This document shows, piece by piece, positions 56,521 to 64,000 of a DNA stretch of 64,000 nt (position 1 is the first letter of the stretch; each line of letters starts with the position of its first letter). Made by a program: the position numbers and the translations under genes. A model generated the notes under the pieces. The model saw only the letters and a list, made by a program, of their open reading frames with translations. It did no database searches and was not told where the DNA came from. Source of the stretch: Pectobacterium sp. PL152 (GTDB lineage: Bacteria > Pseudomonadota > Gammaproteobacteria > Enterobacterales > Enterobacteriaceae); assembly GCA_021907015.1 (NCBI GenBank), contig CP091064.1, forward strand, positions 2,108,001 to 2,172,000. The letters are read 5' to 3'.

Positions 56521-57651
56521 TCAGGAGAAGAAGCTCAGAATGGTATTGATGACCGTCCGCTGATTGACGTCTGACAGGTTATAGAACAGCGGTAAACGCA
56601 CCAGCCGCTCGCTTTCCTGCGTGGTATAGCGATCTTCACCGGAGAAATGACCAAAGTTCAGGCCGGCCGGGCAACTGTGCAGCGGGATATAATGAAAGAC
56701 CGTCATGATTTCGGCTTCTTTCATGTAATTGATAAACGCACTGCGGTCATCCTGATCGCGCAGTTTGATATAAAACATGTGCGCGTTGTGAATGCCATTG
56801 GCAGGTACGGTCGGCAGCGTAATACGCCCGGCGTCGGCCAATGATTTGAATGCCGCATAGTAGTTCTGCCACAGTTTCAGGCGACGCTCGTTGATCGGCC
56901 GTGCCGCTTCCAACTGTGCCCAGAGATAGGCAGCCTGAATATCCGCCATCAGGTAGCTTGAACCGATATCACGCCACGTGTATTTATCCACCTGTCCGCG
57001 GAAAAACTGGCTACGGTTAGTGCCTTTTTCACGGATGATTTCCGCGCGCTCCACCAGTCTGGCGTCATTAATCAGCGTGGCACCACCCTCACCGCCTGAG
57101 GTGTAGTTCTTGGTCTCATGAAAGCTGAAGCAGCCGATGTGGCCAATGGAACCCAAAACGCGGCCTTTGTAGCTGGACATCACGCCCTGCGCGGCATCTT
57201 CCACGACATATAAATCGTATTTCTTCGCCAGCGCCATAACCGCGTCCATCTCGCAGGCCACGCCCGCGTAGTGAACTGGCACGATAATGCGCGTCTTTTC
57301 CGTAATGGCCGCTTCGATTTTCGTCTCGTCAATGTTCATGGTATCCGGGCGGATATCGACAAACACGATTTTCGCACCACGCAGCACAAAGGCGTTAGCG
57401 GTGGAAACGAAGGTATAGCTCGGCATGATCACTTCATCACCAGGCTTAACATCCAGCAGGATAGCGGCCATCTCCAGCGAAGCCGTGCAGGACGGCGTGA
57501 GCAGGACTTTTTTACTGCCGGAATAATGTTCCAACCACTGCTGACAACGGCGGGTAAACCCACCATCGCCGCACAACTTACCGCTGCCCATGGCAGCCTG
57601 CATATAATCCAGTTCCGTACCGACAACCGGTGGCGCATTAAATGGAATCAT
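56521..57651 (-). CDS. wecE: dTDP-4-amino-4,6-dideoxygalactose transaminase WecE
   Basis: PLP-dependent sugar aminotransferase (DegT/DnrJ/EryC1 family) converting dTDP-4-keto-6-deoxyglucose to dTDP-4-amino-4,6-dideoxygalactose (TDP-Fuc4N) with glutamate. 376 aa, same as E. coli. The PLP lysine sits in FSFHETKNYTSGGEGGATL near residue 181; VVEDAAQGV with its Asp is near 155. ATG 57651 (MIPFNAPPVVGTELDYM) was chosen; the frame is open to 57735. Starts four bases after wecD. Intact. Confidence 0.96.
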   Translation of the reverse strand: MIPFNAPPVVGTELDYMQAAMGSGKLCGDGGFTRRCQQWLEHYSGSKKVLLTPSCTASLEMAAILLDVKPGDEVIMPSYTFVSTANAFVLRGAKIVFVDIRPDTMNIDETKIEAAITEKTRIIVPVHYAGVACEMDAVMALAKKYDLYVVEDAAQGVMSSYKGRVLGSIGHIGCFSFHETKNYTSGGEGGATLINDARLVERAEIIREKGTNRSQFFRGQVDKYTWRDIGSSYLMADIQAAYLWAQLEAARPINERRLKLWQNYYAAFKSLADAGRITLPTVPANGIHNAHMFYIKLRDQDDRSAFINYMKEAEIMTVFHYIPLHSCPAGLNFGHFSGEDRYTTQESERLVRLPLFYNLSDVNQRTVINTILSFFS

Positions 57652-57655
57652 GTGA

Positions 57656-58387
57656 TCACCTGTATAACCAATACGCCGTGCTCTCAATCGTGGCACCACG
57701 GCGAAGATAAAGACGAAGCGCCGCCACGTTGCCAACCTGCGTCGCGACCCGAAGACGAATCAATCCTTGTTGTCGACACCACGTTTCCGCCAGCGCCATC
57801 AGTTGTGAACCGACGCCCCGTACCGTAACGCCAGGCCAAACGCCCAGTAGTCCGATACGAGCATCCGATTCATTCACTCTGCGTAGCGTGACCCATCCCT
57901 GTGGATTGCCAGCGGCATCTTCCGCCAGTAAACAGCAGTGGTCGAACGTACCGCGCACGGCATTTTCAATCCACTGCGCATAGAAACGCCCGCTATCCTC
58001 CGGCTGGTACCACGGAGAACGAAAACGGCTGAGCGCAAAAACACGAGATGCCGCGTCCCTCAGTGCCGGGATATCGTCGGGCACGGCTTCACGCCAGCGC
58101 GGTAGCGGCGTAACCACTGTAGGCCGTTCCAGCGACAAACTGAGATCGACTTCGCCTTCCACCAATCGAAAACCAAGATCGGCAAGCGCATCAGCCAACA
58201 CCAGATTGTCCGCCGCAATTTTGGCCTGCGTCAGCGTAAATGCGCTCAGCGCATCAGGCGCCAACGCGGGCACAGACGGCGAAAAATTCAGCTTACCGCT
58301 GTCAATCTGGAAGAATTCACTCTCCCAGCCCAGCGGTTCAACCGTGGCGCGAATCTCTCCCTGTCCTACTGATACCGGATGGGTCAT
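57656..58387 (-). CDS. wecD: dTDP-4-amino-4,6-dideoxygalactose acyltransferase WecD
   Basis: GNAT-fold acetyltransferase that makes TDP-Fuc4NAc from TDP-Fuc4N. 243 aa. The acetyl-CoA motif is GVWPGVTVRGVGSQLMALAE near residue 180-199, with a C-terminal VATQVGNVAALRLYLRRGA. The frame is open upstream to 58486, but ATG 58387 with GAAGGAG upstream gives the normal size. In E. coli rffH lies between rffG and wecD; here only 38 bases separate them. Intact. Confidence 0.93.
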   Translation of the reverse strand: MTHPVSVGQGEIRATVEPLGWESEFFQIDSGKLNFSPSVPALAPDALSAFTLTQAKIAADNLVLADALADLGFRLVEGEVDLSLSLERPTVVTPLPRWREAVPDDIPALRDAASRVFALSRFRSPWYQPEDSGRFYAQWIENAVRGTFDHCCLLAEDAAGNPQGWVTLRRVNESDARIGLLGVWPGVTVRGVGSQLMALAETWCRQQGLIRLRVATQVGNVAALRLYLRRGATIESTAYWLYR

Positions 58388-58425
58388 TATTTCGCTCCTT
58401 CTTTTTCCGCCATCAGACGCAGGAT

Positions 58426-59499
58426 TTAATCGTTCAGCCCTAAACGTTCGCCGGCATAAGAACCATCCTGCACGCTGCGCCACCATTTTTCGTTATTCAG
58501 ATACCAACTGACGGTTTTTCTCATGCCCGTTTCAAACGTTTCTTCAGGACGCCAGCCCAGTTCACGTTCAATTTTCCCGGCATCGATCGCGTAGCGCATG
58601 TCGTGACCAGGGCGGTCTTTCACATAAGTGATGAGATCGCGGTAATGTTCCACACCCGCGGGTTTATTCGGCGCCAATTCTTCCAGCAGCGCACAAATGG
58701 TCTGCACGACTTCGATGTTTTTGCGCTCGTTATGGCCGCCGATGTTGTACGTTTCGCCGATTTCGCCTTCTGTCACCACCTTGTACAATGCGCGAGCGTG
58801 GTCTTCGACAAACAGCCAGTCGCGGATTTGCGCACCGTCACCGTAAACCGGCAGCGGTTTACCCGCGACCGCATTCAGGATCACCAGTGGAATCAACTTC
58901 TCAGGGAAGTGGTAAGGGCCGTAGTTATTCGAGCAGTTGGTGATAATCGTCGGGAACCCGTAGGTACGCAGCCAGGCGCGAACGAGGTGGTCGCTGGATG
59001 CCTTCGATGCGGAATAAGGGCTGCTCGGCGCATAAGACGTCGTCTCGGTGAACAGATCGTCTGTCCCGTGTAGATCGCCAAACACTTCATCAGTAGAGAT
59101 ATGGTGAAAACGGAACGCGCGCTTGTCCGCATCAGCCAGGCTCTGCCAGTAGTGGCGTGCCGCTTCCAGCATGGTGTAGGTGCCGACAATATTGGTTTCG
59201 ATAAACGCCGCCGGGCCGTCGATAGAGCGATCGACGTGGCTCTCTGCCGCTAAATGCATCACCAGCGCGGGCTGGTAGGCCTTGAAGACGCGGTCCAGCT
59301 CAGCACGATCGCAGATATCCACCTGCTCGAACGCGAAACGTTCGCTATCGGCAACGGGAGCCAGAGAAGACAGGTTACCGGCGTAAGTCAGTTTATCAAC
59401 AATGACGACGCTGTCCTGCGTCTCCGTCAGAATGTACCTGACCAATGCTGAACCAATAAACCCTGCACCACCTGTAATTAAAATACGTTTCAACGCCAT
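58426..59499 (-). CDS. rffG: dTDP-glucose 4,6-dehydratase RffG
   Basis: Extended-SDR enzyme converting dTDP-glucose to dTDP-4-keto-6-deoxyglucose for ECA. 357 aa (E. coli 355). Rossmann motif [13 protein letters not shown] is at residues 10-22, with [11 protein letters not shown] near 135 and catalytic [10 protein letters not shown] near 165. It overlaps the wecC end by 10 bases. The rffH gene that should supply its substrate is not next to it. Intact. Confidence 0.95.
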   Translation of the reverse strand: MALKRILITGGAGFIGSALVRYILTETQDSVVIVDKLTYAGNLSSLAPVADSERFAFEQVDICDRAELDRVFKAYQPALVMHLAAESHVDRSIDGPAAFIETNIVGTYTMLEAARHYWQSLADADKRAFRFHHISTDEVFGDLHGTDDLFTETTSYAPSSPYSASKASSDHLVRAWLRTYGFPTIITNCSNNYGPYHFPEKLIPLVILNAVAGKPLPVYGDGAQIRDWLFVEDHARALYKVVTEGEIGETYNIGGHNERKNIEVVQTICALLEELAPNKPAGVEHYRDLITYVKDRPGHDMRYAIDAGKIERELGWRPEETFETGMRKTVSWYLNNEKWWRSVQDGSYAGERLGLND

Positions 59500-60752
59500 A
59501 CTCCTTTGGTATCAATCACCCACTGTTGTTTCACATCTTCTGGATTAATCGCTTTAAACTGACGGTGGTCGACCAACATGACCAGCACATCGGCTTCTTT
59601 TAATGCACTGCTAATATCGACCAGTTTCACCTGCCCGGCCAACACGGACGGCAGGTGTTTAACATTCGGTTCGACGGCTAACGTCACGCCGGTATTCCAT
59701 TGTGCAATCATGGACGTAATCCCTACCGCAGGGCTTTCGCGCAGATCGTCAATATCGGGCTTGAACGCCAGCCCAAAACAGGCCACCGTGACCTCGCTGG
59801 CGCGTTTATCCGTTTGTGCCAGATAATCCGCCACGGCTGCTTTAACGCGATCTACGACCCAGAGTGGCTTGCCATCGTTCACCAGTCTGGCGGTATGAAT
59901 CAACCGAGCCTGCTGCGGATTCTGCGCCACAATAAACCAGGGATCGACCGCAATACAGTGTCCGCCGACGCCAGGGCCGGGTTGCAGGATATTGACGCGG
60001 GGATGGCGGTTTGCCAATCGGATAAGTTCCCATACGTTAATGTTTTGTTCGGCACAAATCAGCGAGAGCTCATTGGCGAAAGCAATGTTGACATCGCGGA
60101 AGCTGTTTTCCGTCAGCTTGCACATTTCGGCAGTGCGGGAGTTAGTAACCACACACTCACCCTCGAGGAAAATTTTATATAACCCACAGGCGCGCGCAGA
60201 GCACACCGGGGTCATTCCGCCAATGACGCGATCGTTTTTAATCAGCTCAACCACAACCTGGCCGGGCAGCACGCGTTCAGGACAATAGGCAATATTGATG
60301 TCCGCCGTTTCTCCCACCTGCTGCGGAAACGTCAAGTCTGCACGCGCATCGGCTAGCCATTCAGCCATTTGCTCGGTTGCACCTACGGGGGATGTCGATT
60401 CCAGAATCACCAGATCGCCTTTCTTCAGAACAGGCGCAATGGACGCTGCCGCAGCCTGAACGTAAGCCAGATCGGGTTCGTGATCGCCTTTGAATGGGGT
60501 AGGAACGGCGATCAGGAAAGCGTCGGCTGGCACAGGCTTTGTCAGCGCCTGAAGGTAACCATTTTCCACTGCCACTTTGACCAACGCATCCAGATCGGGC
60601 TCGACGATATGGATTTCGCCGCGATTAATGGTTTCTACCGCCAGTTTGTTCACATCGATACCGATGACTTTTTTCTGGCGCGACGCAAACGCCGCAGCGG
60701 TGGGTAAACCGATGTAGCCCAAACCTATTACGGAAATGGTAGTAAAGCTCAT
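59490..60752 (-). CDS. wecC: UDP-N-acetyl-D-mannosamine dehydrogenase WecC
   Basis: NAD-dependent UDP-ManNAc dehydrogenase giving UDP-ManNAcA, the WecG donor. 420 aa, same as E. coli. N-terminal Rossmann motif [16 protein letters not shown] at about 8-23; central [19 protein letters not shown] helix; [15 protein letters not shown] near 260 contains the catalytic Cys. C-terminal UDP-binding domain with [15 protein letters not shown] near 335. In E. coli it adjoins wecB; here a 286-base non-coding stretch with repeats intervenes. Intact. Confidence 0.96.
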   Translation of the reverse strand: MSFTTISVIGLGYIGLPTAAAFASRQKKVIGIDVNKLAVETINRGEIHIVEPDLDALVKVAVENGYLQALTKPVPADAFLIAVPTPFKGDHEPDLAYVQAAAASIAPVLKKGDLVILESTSPVGATEQMAEWLADARADLTFPQQVGETADINIAYCPERVLPGQVVVELIKNDRVIGGMTPVCSARACGLYKIFLEGECVVTNSRTAEMCKLTENSFRDVNIAFANELSLICAEQNINVWELIRLANRHPRVNILQPGPGVGGHCIAVDPWFIVAQNPQQARLIHTARLVNDGKPLWVVDRVKAAVADYLAQTDKRASEVTVACFGLAFKPDIDDLRESPAVGITSMIAQWNTGVTLAVEPNVKHLPSVLAGQVKLVDISSALKEADVLVMLVDHRQFKAINPEDVKQQWVIDTKGVWR

Positions 60753-60767
60753 AGTGTCACCTGATAA

Positions 60768-60997
60768 TTTTTATGTCGGGCCGTCGCAAGGCGACGTTCA
60801 ATTTTCGAGCGCTGATGGATGCATTGAGCGGAGATAATGGATAGATCGTAAAGACGCTGTGAATACATCCCTGTACGCTCGGATTGCGCCATCCATGGCG
60901 CAAACGCTTTACTCTTCTATCCCATTATCTCCGTTTACACACTGTCAATCAGCTATTCTCAGCCCGAAAATACACTTAGCGATTTTTTATGTCGGGC
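60768..60997. repeat. 14-base direct repeats around the wecC-wecB spacer element
   Basis: TTTTTATGTCGGGC at 60768-60781 and 60984-60997, flanking the inverted repeat at 60829-60933. The right copy continues into a GTCGGGC...GCCCGAC hairpin (60991-61011). No gene is seen in 60753-61038. Confidence 0.6.
60829..60933. repeat. MITE-like nested inverted repeat between wecC and wecB
   Basis: A 105-base palindrome: CGGAGATAATGG (60829-60840) with CCATTATCTCCG (60922-60933) as ends, and an inner TTGCGCCAT (60884-60892) with ATGGCGCAA (60895-60903). Similar elements (CTGTGAATACATCCCTGTAC-type text) recur in soft-rot genomes as I recall. No coding capacity. Confidence 0.65.
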
Positions 60998-61038
60998 TAT
61001 CCCTGCCCGACTCCCTTCGGGTCGCTGGAAAAGCAGCG

Positions 61039-62169
61039 CTAAAAATCATTGCCTATGATTTTTAACGCCTCAACAATGCGTTGACAGGCCTGACCATCGC
61101 CATAGGGATTGTGGGCGCGGCTCATTGCCTGATACGCCTCGTCATCCGTTAGCAGCATCGATACCGCCTCGACAATGCTGGCCACATCTGTTCCCACCAG
61201 TTTAACCGTGCCCGCTTCAACCGCCTCCGGCCGCTCTGTCGTATCACGCATCACCAATACGGGCTTGCCTAACGACGGCGCTTCTTCCTGAATGCCGCCA
61301 GAGTCGGTCAAAATCATGTAAGAACGATTCATTAAATACACGAAAGGCAGATAGTCCTGCGGCGCAATCAGCATCACGTTATCAATGCCGCTCAGGATTC
61401 GATTAACGGGTTCACTAACATTAGGATTCAGGTGAACCGGATACACAATCTGCACTTCAGGGTGGCGACGGGCGATATCCGCCAGCGCGCTACAAATGCG
61501 TTCAAAGCCACCGCCAAAACTCTCGCGTCGGTGTCCGGTAACCAGAATCAGCTTCTTGTTGTCGTCTAAAAAGGCATATTTTTCATCAAGGCTGTGGCGT
61601 AGCGTGGCATCTCCAAGGATACGGTCACGCACCCAGAACAGCGCATCGATCACCGTATTACCGGTCACAAAAATATGCCGTTCAGACAGGTGCTCACGCA
61701 GTAAATTCTGACGGGAATTTTCCGTCGGGGCGAAATGGTACATCGCCAGATGCCCAGTCAGTTTACGGTTAGCCTCTTCCGGCCAAGGCGAATACAGATT
61801 GCCGGTACGCAATCCCGCTTCTACGTGGCCGACAGGAATACGCTGATAAAAGGCCGCGAGACTGGTTGCCAGCGTCGTCGTGGTGTCACCGTGTACCAAC
61901 ACCAGATCCGGCTTGAACTCTGCCATGACAGGTTCAAGCCCCGATAAAATCCGGCAGGATATCTCACTAAGCCCCTGCCCCGGTCGCATAATATCCAGAT
62001 CGTAGTCCGGCGTAATATCGAACAAACGCAGCACCTGATCCAACATCTCCCGATGCTGGGCTGTTACGCAAATTTTCGATTCAAAGGCTCCATCCTGAGC
62101 CAGAGCATGAACCAGCGGCGCCATTTTAATGGCTTCCGGCCGGGTGCCGAAAACAGTCAGTACTTTCAC
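61039..62169 (-). CDS. wecB: UDP-N-acetylglucosamine 2-epimerase WecB
   Basis: Non-hydrolysing epimerase giving UDP-ManNAc from UDP-GlcNAc, cytosolic. 376 aa, same as E. coli. N-terminus [36 protein letters not shown] near 94; conserved [18 protein letters not shown] near 117; [12 protein letters not shown] near 210 and [20 protein letters not shown] near 287 are family active-site segments. Lies 70 bases after wzzE. Intact. Confidence 0.97.
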   Translation of the reverse strand: MKVLTVFGTRPEAIKMAPLVHALAQDGAFESKICVTAQHREMLDQVLRLFDITPDYDLDIMRPGQGLSEISCRILSGLEPVMAEFKPDLVLVHGDTTTTLATSLAAFYQRIPVGHVEAGLRTGNLYSPWPEEANRKLTGHLAMYHFAPTENSRQNLLREHLSERHIFVTGNTVIDALFWVRDRILGDATLRHSLDEKYAFLDDNKKLILVTGHRRESFGGGFERICSALADIARRHPEVQIVYPVHLNPNVSEPVNRILSGIDNVMLIAPQDYLPFVYLMNRSYMILTDSGGIQEEAPSLGKPVLVMRDTTERPEAVEAGTVKLVGTDVASIVEAVSMLLTDDEAYQAMSRAHNPYGDGQACQRIVEALKIIGNDF

Positions 62170-62239
62170 ATTGAATCTCTTTAATCAGGTTAGACGCAGA
62201 CGCTCGCGAGCGCCCAACACACATTAGCAAGCTGGTTGG

Positions 62240-63286
62240 TTAGCGCGGACGGCGAGCCAAGGCAACACCGGCACCAACGAGCGCACCAATCGCACCCCAC
62301 ATCACCATCAGGAATGCCCGGCGTGGGCTGTCGCGCTTCACCGGTTCTTCCGGCGTCCGCAAATAACGATACGTCTGGAAACTGGCCTCAAGCGTTGGGC
62401 CAACGTTCAGCGTCGCTAACATCGCGCGATTTTGATCGTAATCCAGTTCGTAATGTGGGCCGCTGGTCTGCAACGTCTCCAGTCGGGCTTGAAGCATCGG
62501 CCTGCCGAGCAGGAACATTTCCGATGCGGGGATTTCGTCTGCTGGCGTATCCGTCTGGCTACGGCTAATACCTTGCTGCTGGGCGATTTTCAGCGCCAGT
62601 TCAACGCTGCGGACCTCGCGATCGTAAATCGCTTTTGCCACCGCTTCCTGACGTTTGATCTGCGACTTCATGAAAATGGTTCTGGCAGCCCAGGCACCCT
62701 TGATCTCTTCATTCAGGTGGTTGGCGGCACGCTGGCTGGCAAAAGCCACATACTGACGAAGCAATGTGTTGGAATCCGCAGAGGTTTCCGCCACCAGCTT
62801 CACGGAATCATTGGTTTTTTTGCCATCGTCACGCGGCATAAACTGAATATTGCTGACCATTTCATCCAATAGAGCGGCATCCGCTTTCGCGTCGCCTTCC
62901 AGACGCTGCTTGTAATAGTCAGTCTGCAGCCAGAAATCGCGACGGGTATCGTAAGCCGCTAATTGCATGATGAATTCATCATAAGCATCAGCCGAAATAG
63001 ACGGCTGCTCTGGCTGAGGAGTGGAAAAAGACCGGGCGTCGAGGTTACGCAGGAATTGCTGCTGCGAATAATACCCCCCTAGCATATTGACCGTCGGCTT
63101 GTCGGTAATCGCTGTCGCGCTCCACTCCTGTTTAACAAGATAGGAATAGCCTAATGCCACTACGGCAAAAAGCAGGCCGAACGCTATCGGCCACACCTTT
63201 CCCTGCCACAGCAGGCGAAATAAACCACGGATATCCAGTTCGTTATCAATCAACGCATTCCCGGTAGACAAATTCTCTGATTTCAT
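62240..63286 (-). CDS. wzzE: ECA chain-length regulator WzzE
   Basis: Polysaccharide co-polymerase that sets ECA chain length. 348 aa (E. coli 348). One membrane helix near residues 32-50 (WPIAFGLLFAVVALGYSYLV), a long periplasmic coiled-coil domain, and a second helix near 322-342 (AFLMVMWGAIGALVGAGVAL) preceded by the proline-rich RTPEEPVKRDSPRRAF. The tail is basic (RRPR). It follows wecA by 21 bases. Intact. Confidence 0.94.
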   Translation of the reverse strand: MKSENLSTGNALIDNELDIRGLFRLLWQGKVWPIAFGLLFAVVALGYSYLVKQEWSATAITDKPTVNMLGGYYSQQQFLRNLDARSFSTPQPEQPSISADAYDEFIMQLAAYDTRRDFWLQTDYYKQRLEGDAKADAALLDEMVSNIQFMPRDDGKKTNDSVKLVAETSADSNTLLRQYVAFASQRAANHLNEEIKGAWAARTIFMKSQIKRQEAVAKAIYDREVRSVELALKIAQQQGISRSQTDTPADEIPASEMFLLGRPMLQARLETLQTSGPHYELDYDQNRAMLATLNVGPTLEASFQTYRYLRTPEEPVKRDSPRRAFLMVMWGAIGALVGAGVALARRPR

Positions 63287-63307
63287 TACTTCCCCAAAAT
63301 TATTTGG

Positions 63308-64000
63308 TCAGGATGACTGCTTTTGCTCATCGGTATGCCGCATACGGCGTTTGATTCGCTTGATAAAACGGGCGACCCGCCATGCTCGTTTCAGGCAGTA
63401 GCCATACAGTAGAAATGCAAGCAAAAATAATGCCAACATAAACCATTCGGGTATAAAAAAGAAATATTCTCCCAACACGCCGACTGTAGCCAGCAAGGCC
63501 GCAGCAAGCGTAATCAGCACAAATGCCTGGCGGGAAGAAAACCCCGCCCGCATCATTAAATGGTGAATGTGCTGTCGGTCAGGTGAGAACGGGCTCATCC
63601 CTTTGCGTAAGCGCCGATACATAATGGCGATCATATCAATCAGCGGGATAGCGATGATCCACAATGCCGTTACCGGATTAATCGGATGCTGTGGGCCTTG
63701 TGTCGTTTGAATCAGGATCCAGATAGCCGTGAAACCAATCATCGTGCTTCCCGCATCCCCCATGAAGACCTTGTAGCGTCGCCCAAAGATACCGAGATTA
63801 AGCAGAATATAAGGCAGCGTCGCCGCGATCATGGCAAAACACCACAATGCCAGATTCGTATGGCCGCTCAGATACAGCAAAATCCCCATCGCCCCAAACG
63901 AGACACTGGACAAGCCGCCGAGCAACCCATCGATGCCGTCCACCATATTGAACGCATTAATCGCTGCCCAAACGGCAAACAACGTGACCAGATAACCAAA
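63308..64000 (-). CDS. wecA: UDP-GlcNAc:undecaprenyl-phosphate GlcNAc-1-phosphate transferase WecA, 5' end outside window
   Basis: Starts ECA (and often O-antigen) synthesis by making GlcNAc-PP-undecaprenol; polyprenyl-phosphate transferase family, many membrane helices. About 231 C-terminal codons are visible and the frame is open to the right edge, so the start is missing (E. coli 367 aa). Signature INAFNMVDGIDGLLGGLSSV (Asp-rich motif), VFMGDAGSTMIGF and DRQHIHHLMMRAG (His-rich cytosolic loop) are all present. First gene of the leftward wec operon. Confidence 0.96.
   Translation of the reverse strand, partial: FGYLVTLFAVWAAINAFNMVDGIDGLLGGLSSVSFGAMGILLYLSGHTNLALWCFAMIAATLPYILLNLGIFGRRYKVFMGDAGSTMIGFTAIWILIQTTQGPQHPINPVTALWIIAIPLIDMIAIMYRRLRKGMSPFSPDRQHIHHLMMRAGFSSRQAFVLITLAAALLATVGVLGEYFFFIPEWFMLALFLLAFLLYGYCLKRAWRVARFIKRIKRRMRHTDEQKQSS

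Overview
The window looks like the chromosome of a soft-rot enterobacterium, most likely Pectobacterium or a close relative. Most proteins read like close counterparts of E. coli proteins. The block wecA...wecG-yifK-argX-hisR-leuT-proM // hemY-hemX-hemD-hemC-cyaA-cyaY-lptM-dapF-yigA-xerC-yigB-uvrD-corA // rarD-yigI-pldA-recQ-rhtC-rhtB-pldB-yigL follows E. coli gene order as I recall it. It is broken by genes that E. coli lacks there and by short palindromic repeats. Species assignment is inference; I could not run a search.

Layout. 0-6.7 kb: glycerol-3-phosphate genes, glpABC leftward and glpTQ rightward from a shared control region with a clear CRP site. 6.7-17 kb: yigL, pldB, rhtB, rhtC, recQ, pldA, yigI, rarD, an AbrB-family membrane protein and corA with a structured leader. 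17.3-24.6 kb: a cyclase-family gene, uvrD with a LexA-box candidate, then the overlapping dapF-yigA-xerC-yigB operon, lptM and cyaY. 24.6-32.7 kb: an MFS transporter, cyaA (UUG start, CRP site) and hemCDXY. 32.8-49.6 kb: an accessory region where E. coli has aslAB. 49.7-50.2 kb: four tRNA genes. 50.3-51.8 kb: yifK. 52-64 kb: the enterobacterial common antigen (ECA) cluster from wecG to a partial wecA, without rffH.

The accessory region is the most interesting part. A GntR/FCD regulator precedes a rightward unit of two MmgE/PrpD-family enzymes, a TauE/SafE-type permease and a complete AapJQMP-type amino-acid ABC transporter. A leftward unit converges on it: fumarase/aspartase-superfamily lyase, GNAT acetyltransferase, lipoprotein binding protein, permease, ATPase and M20 amidohydrolase. 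The leftward set resembles the Bacillus subtilis yxe genes for S-(2-succino)cysteine breakdown, with a lyase in place of the monooxygenase. I propose a salvage system for succinated or similar imino/thio-dicarboxylate amino acids, with the MmgE/PrpD proteins as possible epimerases. The same TGTATACAAA-type palindrome lies before the first MmgE/PrpD gene and before the transporter, so the GntR protein may control both.

Sequence integrity. glpT carries an in-frame TGA at a conserved Trp codon. Eight small reading-frame shifts interrupt the cyclase gene, xerC (two), the MFS gene, the M20 amidohydrolase gene, yifK (two) and wecG, several in homopolymer runs. Because xerC and wecG are rarely lost, many of these are probably base-calling errors rather than true pseudogenes. 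They are labelled as interrupted genes with the break positions.
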